From Bettongia penicillata ogilbyi (taxonomy: Eukaryota; Chordata; Mammalia; Diprotodontia; Potoroidae), in assembly GCA_023548195.1 (NCBI GenBank), contig JAJHZJ010000808.1, positions 6,378,389 through 6,442,388 of the forward strand: DNA of 64,000 bases. The letters are read 5' to 3'. Below the pieces are notes generated by a model, which worked only from the letters and a program-made list of their open reading frames with translations, ran no database searches and was not told the DNA's origin. Below are positions 1 to 11,980 of the stretch, piece by piece. Both the position numbers and the translations under genes were made by a program. The number at the start of each line of letters is the position of its first letter. Position 1 is the first letter of the stretch.

Positions 1-1439
1 CAAGTCACGAAGTTGACTTTTCTTTCTATATAGTTCTTCTAATAGTAGACACATTACGTTTAATTGATTTAATTTAATATTCCCTTGTTTCTCTTCTCAT
101 AGGCCAGTGATCTAATTATAGATTAAAAAAATGATGGAGATGAACAAATGAATGAATAAAAAAAAATGTATTAAGTATGATGTTCCAAGGACTATACTAA
201 GCCCTGGTGATAGTTCCTTCGCACAAGGAATTTAAAATATAATGGGAAGAGATAATATACAAAGGGGAACACAAAGACTGAAACACCACATTCAGGTACG
301 CCAGGGTCCATGGTGGTCGGTAAGGCAAGGAAGGAGGTGGTCAGTCTGGGAGAGGACATTGTCCAATCAGGACAATGGGGCGATTTTGCTACAACAGCAA
401 GGTGAGGTAGGGGAAGACATGACAGAGGAGGAAACAATCTTAGATCACTTTTTGGATGAATGTATGTCAGGGATTGAGGAGGGGGAAGAAAGCAGTTTTT
501 GGTTATTTAGAGCAGCAAAAGAATTCTACATGTATTAAAACCATCACCATCATCATTCTCTTGCCATCTCTTTCCTAATTAAAATCCCAAAGAATTAAGA
601 CCTTAGTTTCAGGGGATAGTACTTCTTAAGATACCTTACCACAGTTTACCTAAGCAAAATAAACAGAATCAAAAGATTACACTCAGGTAATACCTTGCTG
701 CATTGCTAAAGATAGATTTTAAATATGGATAATCTCTCAAGCATATCTATAGCAGAAATGAGTTCCAGAAGCACAAAAAATAACCAAAAGTTAAAAATAC
801 CAGTAATTTTTTTTTCACTTTCTGATAAGAATATGAAATTCAAAAGATCTGGATTCTTCCATTCTAGGAGTCTTAGTGATAACACTCCTTTTAGTCATAA
901 ATGGGTAGTAAATGACCATTTTGGTAAGCAAATTAGAAAATTTACACCCATTCATAAAAATTTGGGCTAAAAACTGACTGAAAAGAAAGTCCATAATCAA
1001 TACGTCCATGGAATAATTCAAGAATATGCCAAAAAGACAAATGTGTGTGTATAGTATGACATTACAAAATCTGATGATACATAATATAGGAACTGCTCAT
1101 TGAAAGAATCCAGAAAATGTGTTTATAAAATAAAACTTCTATCCTATTCCCTACTAACTTACTTTTAAAATGATTGATTCCCTTAGACACATTCCCTTGA
1201 AAAGCTATCCTTAAGTACCAAAAGAGCAGGAAGACAGGAATTCAAGCCATAGGTTGGCAACACAGGATACTATGGGATGAATGCTGAGACAGAAGCTAAA
1301 TCTTTAGAGACTAGTTCTACTCCAGGCGGTTCCTGTACTCACCAAGTTCAGACCATGCCCACTATGTTAATTAACGAGGCAAAGGTACAATGGAAAGGTT
1401 TCTGAACTTGGGAATGCTAGATTTGGACTCACAGTTAAT

Positions 1440-2110
1440 AATTCCTTATTAAAGCAACTATAATGTTCCAGGTAAGCTCTAAGTTGTGAATATACAAAGA
1501 AAAGTAAAAGACAAGTTGGTCAAGGAGCTCACACCTGAACATGTGAAACAACTTGTAAACAGCAAGGTACAAGGATGACAAAGAAAAACTAAATCACAGT
1601 GATTTCTAAGGGAAGCCACCAGCATTGAGTTGGGGGACTGTGGAGGAGCTGGGAAAGGATTTTTGTTGTTTTTGTTTCATTTTCAGAAAGTGAGATTTGC
1701 GCTCAGTCTTGGAGGAAGCCAGGGAAAAGAGCAGGTGGAGATGACGAGGGAACCATATTCCAGGCCTGGGGGAGAGAAAGTAAAAGGGCACAGACCAAGA
1801 GAACAAATGCTAATACTGGAAGAATAGTGCAGCCAGTGGTAGAGTACCATGGGGGTATCAATAGATTGTACAGGTATAAAAGTCCATTTTCAAAATCAGA
1901 GGATTTTATACTTGATCCTGGAGAAAACAGGGAGCCACAACAGTTTAACAAACATGGGAATAATGTTTAGATTAGATCTGCCCTTTAGGAAGATTAATTT
2001 GGCTGCTGAGTAAAGAATAGACCCAGTGAATGGTAACTTGAGGCAAGGAGACCAACCAGAAGGTAAGAATGGTTGAGGAACAGCCTGAAAGCTGGAAGCG
2101 TATTACAAAT
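1440..2110 (+). repeat. Long mammal-wide repeat, diverged copy
   Basis: It carries the order of landmarks seen in four other places in this window: a 'ttccaggcctggggga' block, 'gcacagacc', 'gatcctggag..acagggagccac' and 'agaccaaccagaagg'. I know this text as a common ancient mammalian interspersed repeat but cannot name the family with certainty. Confidence 0.5.
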
Positions 2111-2529
2111 AGTGCAACTGCGTATTTTTCCTTTATTTCCCCAGTAGCTGCTGGGCCTTAAACCTTCATTTTTTACTGATGAAATGCTTTGGACAGGATC
2201 ACTGTCTTTTCTGAACTAACTCCTGAAGTTGAGAAACTTTATCTGTTCACTTTGTAAGTAAGAATCCAGAATGGCCAGAATACTATTTCTTAAGAAAGGG
2301 AGCAGCATTGATTATAACCGTAAGACTGAGAGGTTCTTATTCTTTTTTGTGTCATTAGAACCCTTTAAGCACATGGAAAAGCCTATGGATTCCTTCTCAG
2401 AATGTTTTTCAACGTGTAAGATAAAATGATCAGTACCACAAAGGAAATAATTTCTATTTGAAGAAAGATGTGTATTTTCCTAACCAAATTTACAATCCCA
2501 CATCCCTTAAATTAATACACCTCAAGTCA

Positions 2530-2846
2530 GGGGCAGCTAGGTGGTGCAGTGGATAGAGCACCAGAGCAGGAGTCAGGAGGATCCGAGTTCAAATGTCACC
2601 TGAGACACTTGACACTCATTAGCTGTGTGACACCTTGGGCAAGTCACTTAACCCCAACTGCCTCATCCTGGGTCATCTCCAGTCACCCTGATGAGTATCT
2701 GGTCACTGGATTCAGATGGCTCTGGAGGAGAAGTGAGGCTGGTGACCTGCACAGCCCTCCCTCACTCAAAATAAAGTCAAGTGCAAGTCATATCATCATT
2801 TCTCTGATGGCATGGTCTTCTTTAGCAATGAAGGATGAACACACAT
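2530..2846 (+). mobile_element. Composite SINE with RTE-like 3' tail (RTESINE type)
   Basis: The head is a tRNA-derived SINE (gggcagctaggtggtgcagtggatag). The 3' half (agatggctctggaggag...gaggctggtgacctgcacag) ends in 'gatggcatggtcttctttag', resembling the 3' end of the RTE LINE at 44720-44755. It is flanked by an 11-bp target duplication, ACCTCAAGTCA at 2519-2529 and ACCTCAGGTCA at 2847-2857 (10 of 11 match). That duplication fixes both ends. Such SINEs are thought to be mobilised by RTE proteins. Confidence 0.85.
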
Positions 2847-2984
2847 ACCTCAGGTCAAAAATTTCTGCCACAAAAAGTCATCTCAGAAGTTAAGCTCTTG
2901 CATTTACATCACTAACCACAAATGTATGATTCTCCACCTTCTCACTGGCAACTCCAATGGCTTATTATAATTTGAACTGGTTTT

Positions 2985-3180
2985 CAGGAATGGAAAAATA
3001 CATGAACTGACACGAAATGAAGTTGGACCAAGAGAACAATTTATGCTGTGATAACAAAGCATAAAATGAAGGAAAATAACTTTGAAAGGCTTTGGAACTC
3101 TGATCAAAGCAACAAACGACAGAGACTTCAAAAGGATTGAGGATAAAAGCAGTGGGCTAGAGATAAAGAATGCAATCTGC
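2985..3180 (+). mobile_element. L1 3' UTR fragment
   Basis: It contains the marsupial L1 3' UTR signature 'gaacaatttatgc', 'aactttgaaaggctt' and 'aactctgatcaa', in the same sense as the fragment at 33380. Both ends are truncated and there are no open frames. Confidence 0.6.
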
Positions 3181-3499
3181 ATTATCACTCTACCACCAAA
3201 GTGTCCATTGGTTTTGTGGAGAGAGTAAATTAGTGGATAGTAATAGATATCTCAAAATAAAAAGGGAAACAATAAGACATTTTTAAATGCACAGAAGAAA
3301 ACAAAAAAGTAGAGAAGGCACTGTTTTTTGTTGGTACGTTGCTAAATTATGTATATTTACATATCTTTAAAAAATAAACCATACATGGCACTTTGATTGG
3401 CTATACAAATCCCTTATACTTCTCTCTATACATTGAAAAGTAATTAAGTTTTCAATAAAGAATAATTAAATATATAAATATGCTAATGTTATGTGGACA

Positions 3500-3745
3500 G
3501 TTCAATTCAATAATTACTCACTAAGTGCTCACTATATACAAAACACTTAGGTTACAAAAATAAAACGAAATAAAATATATACGAGTACCTTCCATTTTAA
3601 GTCCCAATTGCATGCTAGTAACTGGTAGAGATATAAAATTAAGATAAGACACAAACACTGCCCTCATGAAATTTAGGGTCCAGGAGGGAAGACATCAATA
3701 TAAATAATTATATGTAATGTATAATCCTTAAAATACATACATTAG
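3500..3745 (+). repeat. 5' part of the long mammal-wide repeat
   Basis: It starts with a diverged 'ctcactaagtgctcactatatacaaaacactt' block and runs into 'cactgccctcatgaaatttaggg'. Both are standard landmarks of the family whose later parts are seen at 5105 and 19262. Confidence 0.4.
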
Positions 3746-3791
3746 AAGATCAATTAACAAAAAAAATCTTATGCCCTGAGGTTAAACCCGT

Positions 3792-3970
3792 TATTTTCTT
3801 TTTTAAAGTTTATTTTATTTTCAAATTCAAATGGGCAAACAAAATGCCCATTTCCACATACACAATAGAACAGAAAAAAGAATAGTGTGCAAATCTCTAT
3901 TATGTATCACTTACAAGTATATAAAAAAATTCAACAAGTAAATTTCAAAGCTGGCTATCAATCTGTGTTT
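3792..3970 (-). mobile_element. L1-type 3' end fragment
   Basis: A T-rich start (tttaaagtttattttatttt) is followed by 'ttcaaattcaaatgggcaaac'. This fits the reverse complement of an L1 3' terminus with a poly-A tail. The evidence is modest. Confidence 0.3.
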
Positions 3971-4059
3971 CCTTCTAATCCTGTTTATGTTCTTGTAATG
4001 CTAATGAGATTAAAGATCTTCCCCGCCCATTTAGGGGAGTTTGATTGGGGAAGATTTGT

Positions 4060-4440
4060 AGTAGGGCACACACCTGTGGTTAAGGAGGCACCGGTTCTCA
4101 AGGATTGTGATGCCCTCTGGCTCTGAAAAGTGTATAGATACTCTGAGGCGAGGTTTGGTTTTGGGGCTTACTCACTGCAAGTGTTTGTTAGGCCACATGA
4201 GACTATGGGCAGCTGCTAAGGAGCCCCCAGGCTTTGAGAACCCAGACGTTGGTGCTTCTCCCTCTAGTAAATATGTATGTATGGAATGGTCAAACAGCTG
4301 GACCTGTGGTGTATGTATTGCTTATAGTCAAACTGCTGGAATCCCTGTCTGTTGATTTTTATTTCTCTGTATTTTCTGTTTTGTTCAGGATGCTGACTTT
4401 TCCCTCTAAACTAAGTGAATAGTACATGTGCTTGATTAAA
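4060..4440 (+). repeat. Possible old LTR fragment
   Basis: It holds 'tctcaaggattgtgatgccc', a TATA-like 'gtatagatactctgag', then 'ggggcttactc'. A second diverged copy of the first part lies at 10365-10420 (gtataaaatactctgaag). Shared sequence with a TATA-like core suggests a U3/R region of an ancient ERVL-type LTR. Ends and target duplication are not visible, so the class is an inference. Confidence 0.35.
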
Positions 4441-4959
4441 GTAGATTTCTGACCCCTCAAAAGTTGCTTTCCTTTTGGAAAAGCAGATCTAAGAACCTGT
4501 ACAGCAGGATATCCTGGATGTGTCAGGGTGCTTGCTTTTACAGTGCTCTTCTGCGCATTTAAAAATACTGCTTCAATTATCTCTATTTTTTCTTTTTTGG
4601 GGGGGAACCCTACTGTTGTTTCCACTCTTCCTTCCAACCTTGAACCTCCAATCCCCATAAAAAATCAGGAAATAAACAAAAAAAAAAACCCTTGTCAAAG
4701 ATAAGCATTTTCCAACAAAAATTCCCATACTCAGCACATCCAAAAATGTATTTCTCATTCTGCATTTTGAGTCCATTTCTTCTTTGTCATGAAGTAGACA
4801 TCATACTTCAAAAATCAGTCCTCTGGAATACTAGCCATTACTAATCATAGCCTTTTGAAGCTGTTTTTCTTGCCACTGATTGTATTCTAAAAGGACTTAT
4901 TTTCCTGACTCCTTACAGGCATGAGCAAAACATGGGGCATCAGCTACTACAAGTCAAGA

Positions 4960-5100
4960 GAACTGGGTTTTTGTTACTATTCTACCACTAATAAGCTACA
5001 GTCATTTAACTTTCTGGGCTTTAGTTTTCACATATATAAAAAAAGTCATCTAATCTAGATCATTTTTAGGTCTTTTTCACCACCATGATCCTATGAAGTT
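4960..5100 (+). repeat. MIR/CORE-SINE fragment
   Basis: 'gtcatttaactttctgggctttagtttt' and 'catctaatctagatcatttttaggtc' match the central and distal parts of the MIR class in sense orientation. It is diverged. Confidence 0.4.
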
Positions 5101-5104
5101 TTGA

Positions 5105-6010
5105 ATTCAAGTCAATGAGCATTTATTAAGCCCTTATTATGTGCCAGGCATTGTGGCAATAATAGCAAAATTAGCTCTTTGTGGCAAAAAAAAATAGCTC
5201 TTTGTAAGATCTAGGGATTAAAAAAAGGGCAAAAAACAGCCCTTTCTCTCAAAGAGGTCACAGTATAATGAGGAAGGCAACATGCAAAGAATTTTGTATA
5301 ACAAGATGTGGACAGGGAAAAAATTAAGGTAATAAACAGAGAAGAGGCACTAGCCTTAAGGCAACTGGGAGAGATTTCTTTCAAAAGGTGGGATTTTAGA
5401 TGAGACTTAAGGGAAGCTAGGAGGTAGAGGTAAGCCAGTGAAAATGCACAGTTGGGAGACTGGAGTGTCTGTCTCCAAAGGTAAGAAGGCATACCACTAG
5501 ATCACAGAATAAAAGGTGGAGTACAAAAGTGAAAGTGAAGTACAAAAATAATGGAGAGGTAGGAGACGACCAAATCAAAGGCCCTTACAAGATAAATATG
5601 ATTTTATATTTGATACTACAAGACATAGGGAACCACTACAGTTTATTGAGCATGCAAGTGACATGGTCAGATTGTGCTTCAGAAAGATCTCTTTGGTAGC
5701 TAAGAGGAGGATGGACTAGAGTGGAGAGAGACTTGAGGTAGGCAACCAACCAGTAGGCTATTACAGTAATCCAGGCATGATGTAATGAAGACCTGAACTT
5801 AGTCAAAAAAGAGATTAGACAGGACTTGACCATGCATTGCTTGTGGTTATGACAGAGAGTGGGAGTCAAGGATGACACTTAATTTCCAAGCCTGGGTAAC
5901 TGGAAGGATGGTGGTGCCCTGGACAGTAACAGAAAATTTAGGAATGGGGATGGTTTTGAAGACAGACTCAATATAAGATAGGCACATCTCTGTAACTGGT
6001 CAAAGCAAAA
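5105..6010 (+). repeat. Long mammal-wide repeat, best copy in the window
   Basis: It starts with 'gcatttattaagcccttattatgtgccaggca' and passes through 'aaagaggtcacagtataatg', 'agatgagacttaag', 'gggaaccactacagtttattgagca', 'agtgacatggtcag', 'ggctattacagtaatccaggcatgatg' and 'tggaaggatggtggtgccc'. This is the longest copy and can serve as a local reference for the copies at 1440, 11235, 19262, 21668 and 52495. It is non-coding. Confidence 0.6.
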
Positions 6011-6479
6011 GATATATCAATGTAGGTGAATCCATTTTTGGTAGAACACATAAGAGGCAGGCATTTAAAAATCTTAAACATTTCTCACATTATAGTGAAA
6101 GGCCTTGTTAACACCTTTGCAAAGGCTATTTTATCTAAAAAATAAATACCATAGGACTTCTGACTACCAAGTCAAATAGTTCTTTGTAATAATGGATGAA
6201 CGCACAAGGAAAAGATGAACATAGGGTAAGATACAGAAACTACAATCTGTTGCCTGCTACTACTTGGCACAAGAATAAACGGAAAAAAGTAAGATTTACT
6301 TTTTTCTTCTAAACTCAAAAGCTGCATGTTTTTGCACAATCATTCATAGAGAGTACCAGCTTTAAAACAGGGTTCAGTTTTTACTTATGAAACAGTATTT
6401 AACTGTACAATACACGAGGAGCCTGTGAGTTCATCAGCATGGAAACACCTGATTTGAAAACTCAATACTAACTGCTTAT

Positions 6480-6680
6480 GTTATACAGTATTTTAAGGCT
6501 TGTAAAGTGTTCTATATTTGTTTTCTCATTTAATTCTCACACCAACTAACCCTACAGGGTATATATAGTTTATATATAGAGAGAGAGAGTTACTATTGCT
6601 ATTTTACTTACACATGAGCAAACCAAGGCTCAGAGGTCAAATGACTTACCTGGGGCTACAATGATTAGTAAGTGTGAGGA
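6480..6680 (-). repeat. MIR fragment, antisense
   Basis: 'tctcatttaattctcacaccaac', then '(a)gcaaaccaaggctcagaggtcaaatgacttacc', matches the reverse complement of a MIR core. It is interrupted by a short TATA/GA-rich simple stretch near 6560-6590. Confidence 0.55.
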
Positions 6681-6939
6681 AATGTATTAATTTAGCTGTT
6701 ATGTACCAGAACTCTCCATCATTTCTATAACATATAGTCTACAGAGTTACTCAAGATTCACAAAGATTCTCTTACTCAGCCAAAGTCCTATGATTGTCAG
6801 AAGGATTTGGGCCTGAATCCCTCAGTCTAAGTTCAGCATTATATCCACTGCACCACATATCCTCTCTGCTTGTATAGATCTACCATATTTCATGATAACA
6901 AATCTTTTCCTAATTAATGACGATTCCATTCTGAAAGAA

Positions 6940-7140
6940 TATCTTATTGCTAGATTATAGATTTAGAGCTTGAATGGAACTTAGAGGTTATAAAGTTCTA
7001 AATGGATAAAGAAATCAAGGCTGAGAGAAGCTAAGACTTGTTCAAGGTCATAACATTACTTATGTTTATTTATTATTATTACTGTTAATGGCTGGGTGAG
7101 GGACTGAACCTAGGCCCTTTGACTCCAAATCTCATGGGGT
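6940..7140 (-). repeat. MIR-class fragment, antisense
   Basis: 'ttagagcttgaatggaacttagaggt' and 'aaatcaaggctgagagaagctaagacttgttcaaggtc' are MIR landmarks in reverse orientation. Confidence 0.45.
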
Positions 7141-7221
7141 TTTTCTCTGACCATATAAAAAAATCTTGCACCATTTTACAGTATTATCTGTCTCAACCTC
7201 ACATTTCCACAATGATAATTA

Positions 7222-7425
7222 AGGCAGCTAGGTGATGTAGTGGACAAAACAGCTAACGTGGAGTCAGGAAGGCAGGAGGACAAAATTTACCTTGGCACTT
7301 CCATGTTATGTGAGGCTGGGCAAGTCACTTAACCTCTCAGTGATTCTGATTCTAAATCTGTAAAATGAGGGAGTTGGACTTTGATGGCCTCTAGGATCCT
7401 TCCCAGCTCTTAAACCTGTGATCTT
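7222..7425 (+). mobile_element. Marsupial tRNA-derived SINE
   Basis: The head 'aggcagctaggtgatgtagtgga' and 'gggcaagtcacttaacctctcag' are followed by 'gggagttggactttgatggcctctaggatccttcccagctct', a MIR-type 3' segment. It is diverged from the consensus and no target duplication was resolved. Confidence 0.75.
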
Positions 7426-8949
7426 GTATCCCAATAGACAATGCTACTCCTAACTGAAAACCTAAGAATGAAGAACGACCTCAAAACAGTCAAAAATAAA
7501 TGTCAACAGTAAGTATTGTAAGTAAGTGCTCAATAACTCCACTTTGTGTAGTCAGTCCCCACCCTTTACATAACGAACACCGGTTACATGTCTGTGTGCC
7601 CCACACAACCCTAAACCATGGGGACATGAGGAAAGGGAAAACAAAGTAGTGAGTCCCTGCCCTCAAGGAGCTCACCAGGTTCCTTTCATTCCAGGCCACA
7701 ATCTCCCACATGAGGCATACATTCTTACTAGGCTTACAGACTCTCCCTTTAAAAAGAACACACTATGTACACACAAATTCACGTTTTCACTCACTGGGCT
7801 GCCACTCTATTAAAATTCTAACCAAGAAATATTAACCCATAAACACAAAGGGCTTAGTAATACAATTTGGTAAGCCAAAATGAAACAAATACATATTTCC
7901 CCAAACCTGTACATTAGATTAAGATTATGCAATAAAAATGCAGGGGATGGGGAAGGGTGAGAAAGTAGGAGGGAGAAGAGAAAAAGACAGAATCATTATG
8001 TTGCCACGGCTTGCTACAGAACTGTTCAATATTTTCACAAACAACCTTCTGGCACTTTGACAGTGATTTAAAAAAAAAGATGTAATAGGATCTTGGGATT
8101 TTTCATTATCACATTTAAGAACTTAAAAAAATCTCTACTTCAGTGGTTCACTCTCTCGACTCCTTGAGATGGTGTCATTAAACAAATGCCCCCCTAAACT
8201 TGAGGCCCACACAGGTCCCAAGATTCCATCACATTTCTTTTTAGTCATTGTCAAAATTTTGCAGGTAGAACCTTACTTAGCAGTTAAGCTTGATTTTAGT
8301 ACTCGACCACAGATTATGAGGGCTACCTATAGATAAATGCTAAAAATCTGAATGATATTTTGATATATTATCATTTGGGTAAAAACTTAAATTGATTTAA
8401 GAGTACTCTGATCAAATTTTTGCTCTACTATTTAGAACAGAAAACAGAAGCTAAGCAACTTAATCTCTAAATGAATAGTTCAAAAGTTTAGAGTTTTCTT
8501 CACTTTGTTTTAAATGATGTTGTAGGCCACATTGAATGGTTGTACAATTAATGTAGAGACAGACACAAGGCTACTAAAAGAATGAAGAAATGATCTATTC
8601 TGGCATTGTTGGAACAGAGAGAGTATTTGGTATGTTCAGTTGTAAACTTGACAGCAGCTGTTCAGAACAGAGGGGGTACAAAATGAGAGAAGAAAAGCTG
8701 CTAGAAAACACAATGAACATGGAAGCTTAAAAGGTCAAAATTTCCATTTTGCGTTTGCAAAAAAGTATTTCAGAAACAGCAGTTTTTGGTTCTCTAGGCC
8801 TCTGCACTGATGGAGGAAAAATGAAATTTCCCACATCAGTAAATACATGTCCTTCCAATGGCTTGTTTTCATTGTAAGAGTTGGCAAAAAATAATATTGG
8901 ATTAGAAAAACTTAAGGTTACACAGCTTAAATCACATTTAAAAAATTAC

Positions 8950-9145
8950 ACATTTTTATAGTGCTTTAAGTTTTACCAAGGTCTTGAGCTATAGTAACAC
9001 TAGGAAGTAGGTAATCTAAGTATTAGTTATTGTCATTTTATAGATAAGGAATCTGAGGCTCAGGAGTTAGATGATTTATTTGCCTACAGAAACACAACCT
9101 AGGAAGTGTGATGGCTTACCCAGGTTCTCTGACCCTAAGTCCACT
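8950..9145 (-). repeat. MIR fragment, antisense
   Basis: 'tatagtgctttaagttttaccaag', then 'attttatagataaggaatctgaggctcagg' and 'ctgaccctaagtccactgct', follow the reverse complement of MIR along most of its length. Confidence 0.6.
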
Positions 9146-9154
9146 GCTTGTGCA

Positions 9155-9181
9155 GTGTGTGAGTGTGTGTGTGTGTGTGTA
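9155..9181. repeat. (TG)n microsatellite
   Basis: A short run of about 12 TG units with one interruption. Confidence 0.8.
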
Positions 9182-9284
9182 CTAATTAATAAGGGGGTGA
9201 CTGTAGGTCAACTTTAAAAGGCTATGGGTGTTGTCTCAGACAAAGTGAGAGCTGGAAATAATCTTAATTTAGAAAGACCAAGGT

Positions 9285-9473
9285 CGCCCACTGCATCCTA
9301 GGCCATCAACAGTCATCCTGACTTTCATATTACCACTGGACTTTGAATACTCCAGAGGACAGAGTGAGGCTCATGACTTTGTGTAGCTCTGCCTCATTCC
9401 TTCACAAGTCAAGATATCACAATTGTAATGTCATCGGTCCTCTTTAAGAAGGAAGGACAAATAACAACAAAAA
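9285..9473 (+). mobile_element. RTESINE 3' half, 5'-truncated
   Basis: It matches the second half of the composite SINE at 2530: 'ccactgcatcctaggccatc', 'tccagaggacagagtgaggctcatgactttg', ending 'atgtcatcggtcctctttaag...aaggacaaataacaaca'. The terminal ACAA-type repeat replaces poly-A, as expected for RTE-dependent elements. Confidence 0.65.
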
Positions 9474-11234
9474 CCTAGTAATATTTTTGGTATTTTATTA
9501 CATGGGGAAAAAAATCTAAATAAAGGGAAATCACCTGATTCAGGAATTCTGCTCTGTTATCTGGAGCAAAAAACACCATTCTACCAACCTAAATAGACAA
9601 TTCAGAACTTTGGGATTCATTTCTTTCAAAATCTGAAAGAGAAGGGAATAACATACAAGATGGAGAATAGTATATATGTCTGTTTCTTTAGGCAGGTTTT
9701 GCATTAACAGAACGCAGAAAAATAATCAACTCAAGGTAACAAAAGACAGGACATTTTTACTCAAAAAATTTTTTCACTTTATAAAAGGAATGACTACAGG
9801 CATCCTGAAAAGGAGAGTTCTTCCTACATACTTAAAACAGGACTCAGATTGTGAAAATTGTAATTCACATGTGCCTTTTTAAGAATATAGTTACTGCATT
9901 AACATAAGTATACCTGGACAACCAAAATGCCAAGACTCCACATCACAGAGAACTTTCATAGGTGGATGTTCAGACACCTGACAATCCTCTAATGATGTAA
10001 ATGACAGCAACTCAAGAAGTAACAATTGTTTCCTTTGGAGCTGCAACAATCTATCAGCTGAAAAATCTTAGAGTGACAATCTCAGGGAATGAGGGCTATG
10101 ACTTTTCAGTCTCAGAGGTTCTGAATGATACATAGTGAACAAAACAGATTTGATTCCAAGCAGCTCCACAGATCAGCATGGTAGGCATGACCTTGGGCAC
10201 ACTGTCCAGAAAGGAGATGAGGGAAAGAATGGGGTTTAACAGTCAAAACTTGAAGTCTGTAATAAGCAAATGTCATGTTTGGTGGGTCTGAATGCTTCAG
10301 ATGGTTATTGGGGAGGGCAGAGCTCTGGACCGGAAGGCAAGAGAAAAGAACTAGAGTAAGTTTATAACTCTCAAATTATGTGATGCTATGACCTGGTGTG
10401 AGGTATAAAATACTCTGAAGTATGCCTTTTGTTTTCCATTGAACAGTCAAGCCCAGGAAGCATATGTGGGTTTGTCTAAGGTGTTACTGCCCTCTCTCTT
10501 CCCTGCTCCACTCCACAGGTTCAAAGCCATTGTTAAACTAAAGTTCAATTTGGCCCGGGAAAAAGGAGTGTGGTACTCATCCTCTAGGCAAGATTGAAAA
10601 ATGGAAGCAAAGTGTGTCTTAAATTATCACACCCCTCTTCTTCTATCTCTAGACACTTTACTAGGACCTCCCCACATACACCCAAGGAACAAAGTCCTGA
10701 AATAGGGAAAAGAAAAAAGAACATCCCCTTTAAATCAAATTCAGTCCAAAGACTCAAGTATTTGCCCTGGCAGATAAAGTGAAGGTGGGCAGCAATGAGT
10801 TGCATGGAAAAGAGGGCTCCTATTAAGAATCTTGATTCACAGGTCTTGAGAGAGACCTGAGAGAAGCTTCAGCATCTACTCAATAACCCAGCCCCATCCC
10901 TTGCCCCTTGTGGCCTCAGAGATGCCCAATTCTTTCAACTCTGGGATTCCCTCTCCAGGCTGGCTCTATTATGGTTTCTTTGTTATGTAGAGCAGACAGG
11001 CTGGGTGAATTAAAACCCCATGGTTCTACTTCTCAAGGTTACCACCCCTGATGTGGCTTAGGGTTTATCTTGGCAGGTCACTATTCTGGCTCTATGAAGA
11101 ATCTGACTGAACCCCACCAGAACTAAAGCTTATCCCTTTAGATCAAAGGAGGAGAGGATAGGACAGACAGGTAGCATGGACAGAGGCAACTTGGTGAATT
11201 AAGAAGGCTTTTGTTTAGTCCCTCCGGCTTCCCT

Positions 11235-11980
11235 TCAATTCAACAATAATCGTTTATTAAGAACCCAGTAAGTACCAAGACACTGTACAAGGGGTCTGAG
11301 CATAAAAGACAAAAGTTAAAAAAAAAAAAGTCCTCTCTCTCAAAAAAGCTACTAAAAGTTCCAGGTAGTAGTTATTGTCTTCAAATGGTCATGTAGGATA
11401 CTGATACCCAAATAAGTGAATCAAAATAATTTAAGCCAGGGGTCAAATTCCTGCCAAACTCTAGATTGCTATCCTAACCAGAGTAAAATACAATTGCAAA
11501 ACATTTGACAAAATAACAATACGATGCAATATAGCTAATGTTCATTTGTGGTTTTCTAAGTCAATATGCAGTCTGCGGGGACCAGTTTCTATTTGAGTTT
11601 GACATCACTGATTTAAGCAATAAAAACAGCACTAATAGGGAGAGGGGAGAAAAGAGAGAATCAGGAAGAAAGATTCCACAGAATAAGGAGTACCTAAACT
11701 GAGCCTAGAAGAAAAGAAAGGATTTTAAGAGGTGAAGGTAAAGAGGCAATACATTTCAGTCTGGAGACAGTCTGCAAAGGGAACAGATAGAGACAGAATG
11801 CTTTGTTAGAAGGTGAACAATGTGAATTAAGTGAGAAAACACGGGCTGGAGCCAGACTTCGAAGAATTTCAAATGCCAAACTAAGACATTTCTATTTTGT
11901 CTTCAAGGAAATAAGGAGTCACTAAAAATCTTTGAAAAGAGGTGTTACACAGTTGGAGAAACCGCAACTTATGTCTACAT
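11235..11980 (+). repeat. Long mammal-wide repeat, split by a hAT element
   Basis: Landmarks run from 'aataatcgtttattaagaacccagtaagtaccaagacactgta' to 'aggagtcactaaaaatctttgaaaagaggtg'. The segment 11437-11610 is a later DNA-transposon insertion, so this copy predates it. Confidence 0.5.
11437..11610. mobile_element. Nonautonomous hAT-type DNA transposon
   Basis: The ends are imperfect inverted repeats: CAGGGGTCAAATTC at the left, and CAGTGATGTCAAACTC when the right end is read on the other strand. It is flanked by a perfect 8-bp duplication, ATTTAAGC at 11429-11436 and 11611-11618. CAG-type ends, an 8-bp duplication and a 174-bp length fit a hAT-Charlie-like MITE. There is no coding capacity. 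Confidence 0.85.

Noticed and set aside
2549..2893. 114-codon plus-strand frame
   Set aside because: It spans the composite SINE and is a by-product of that element.
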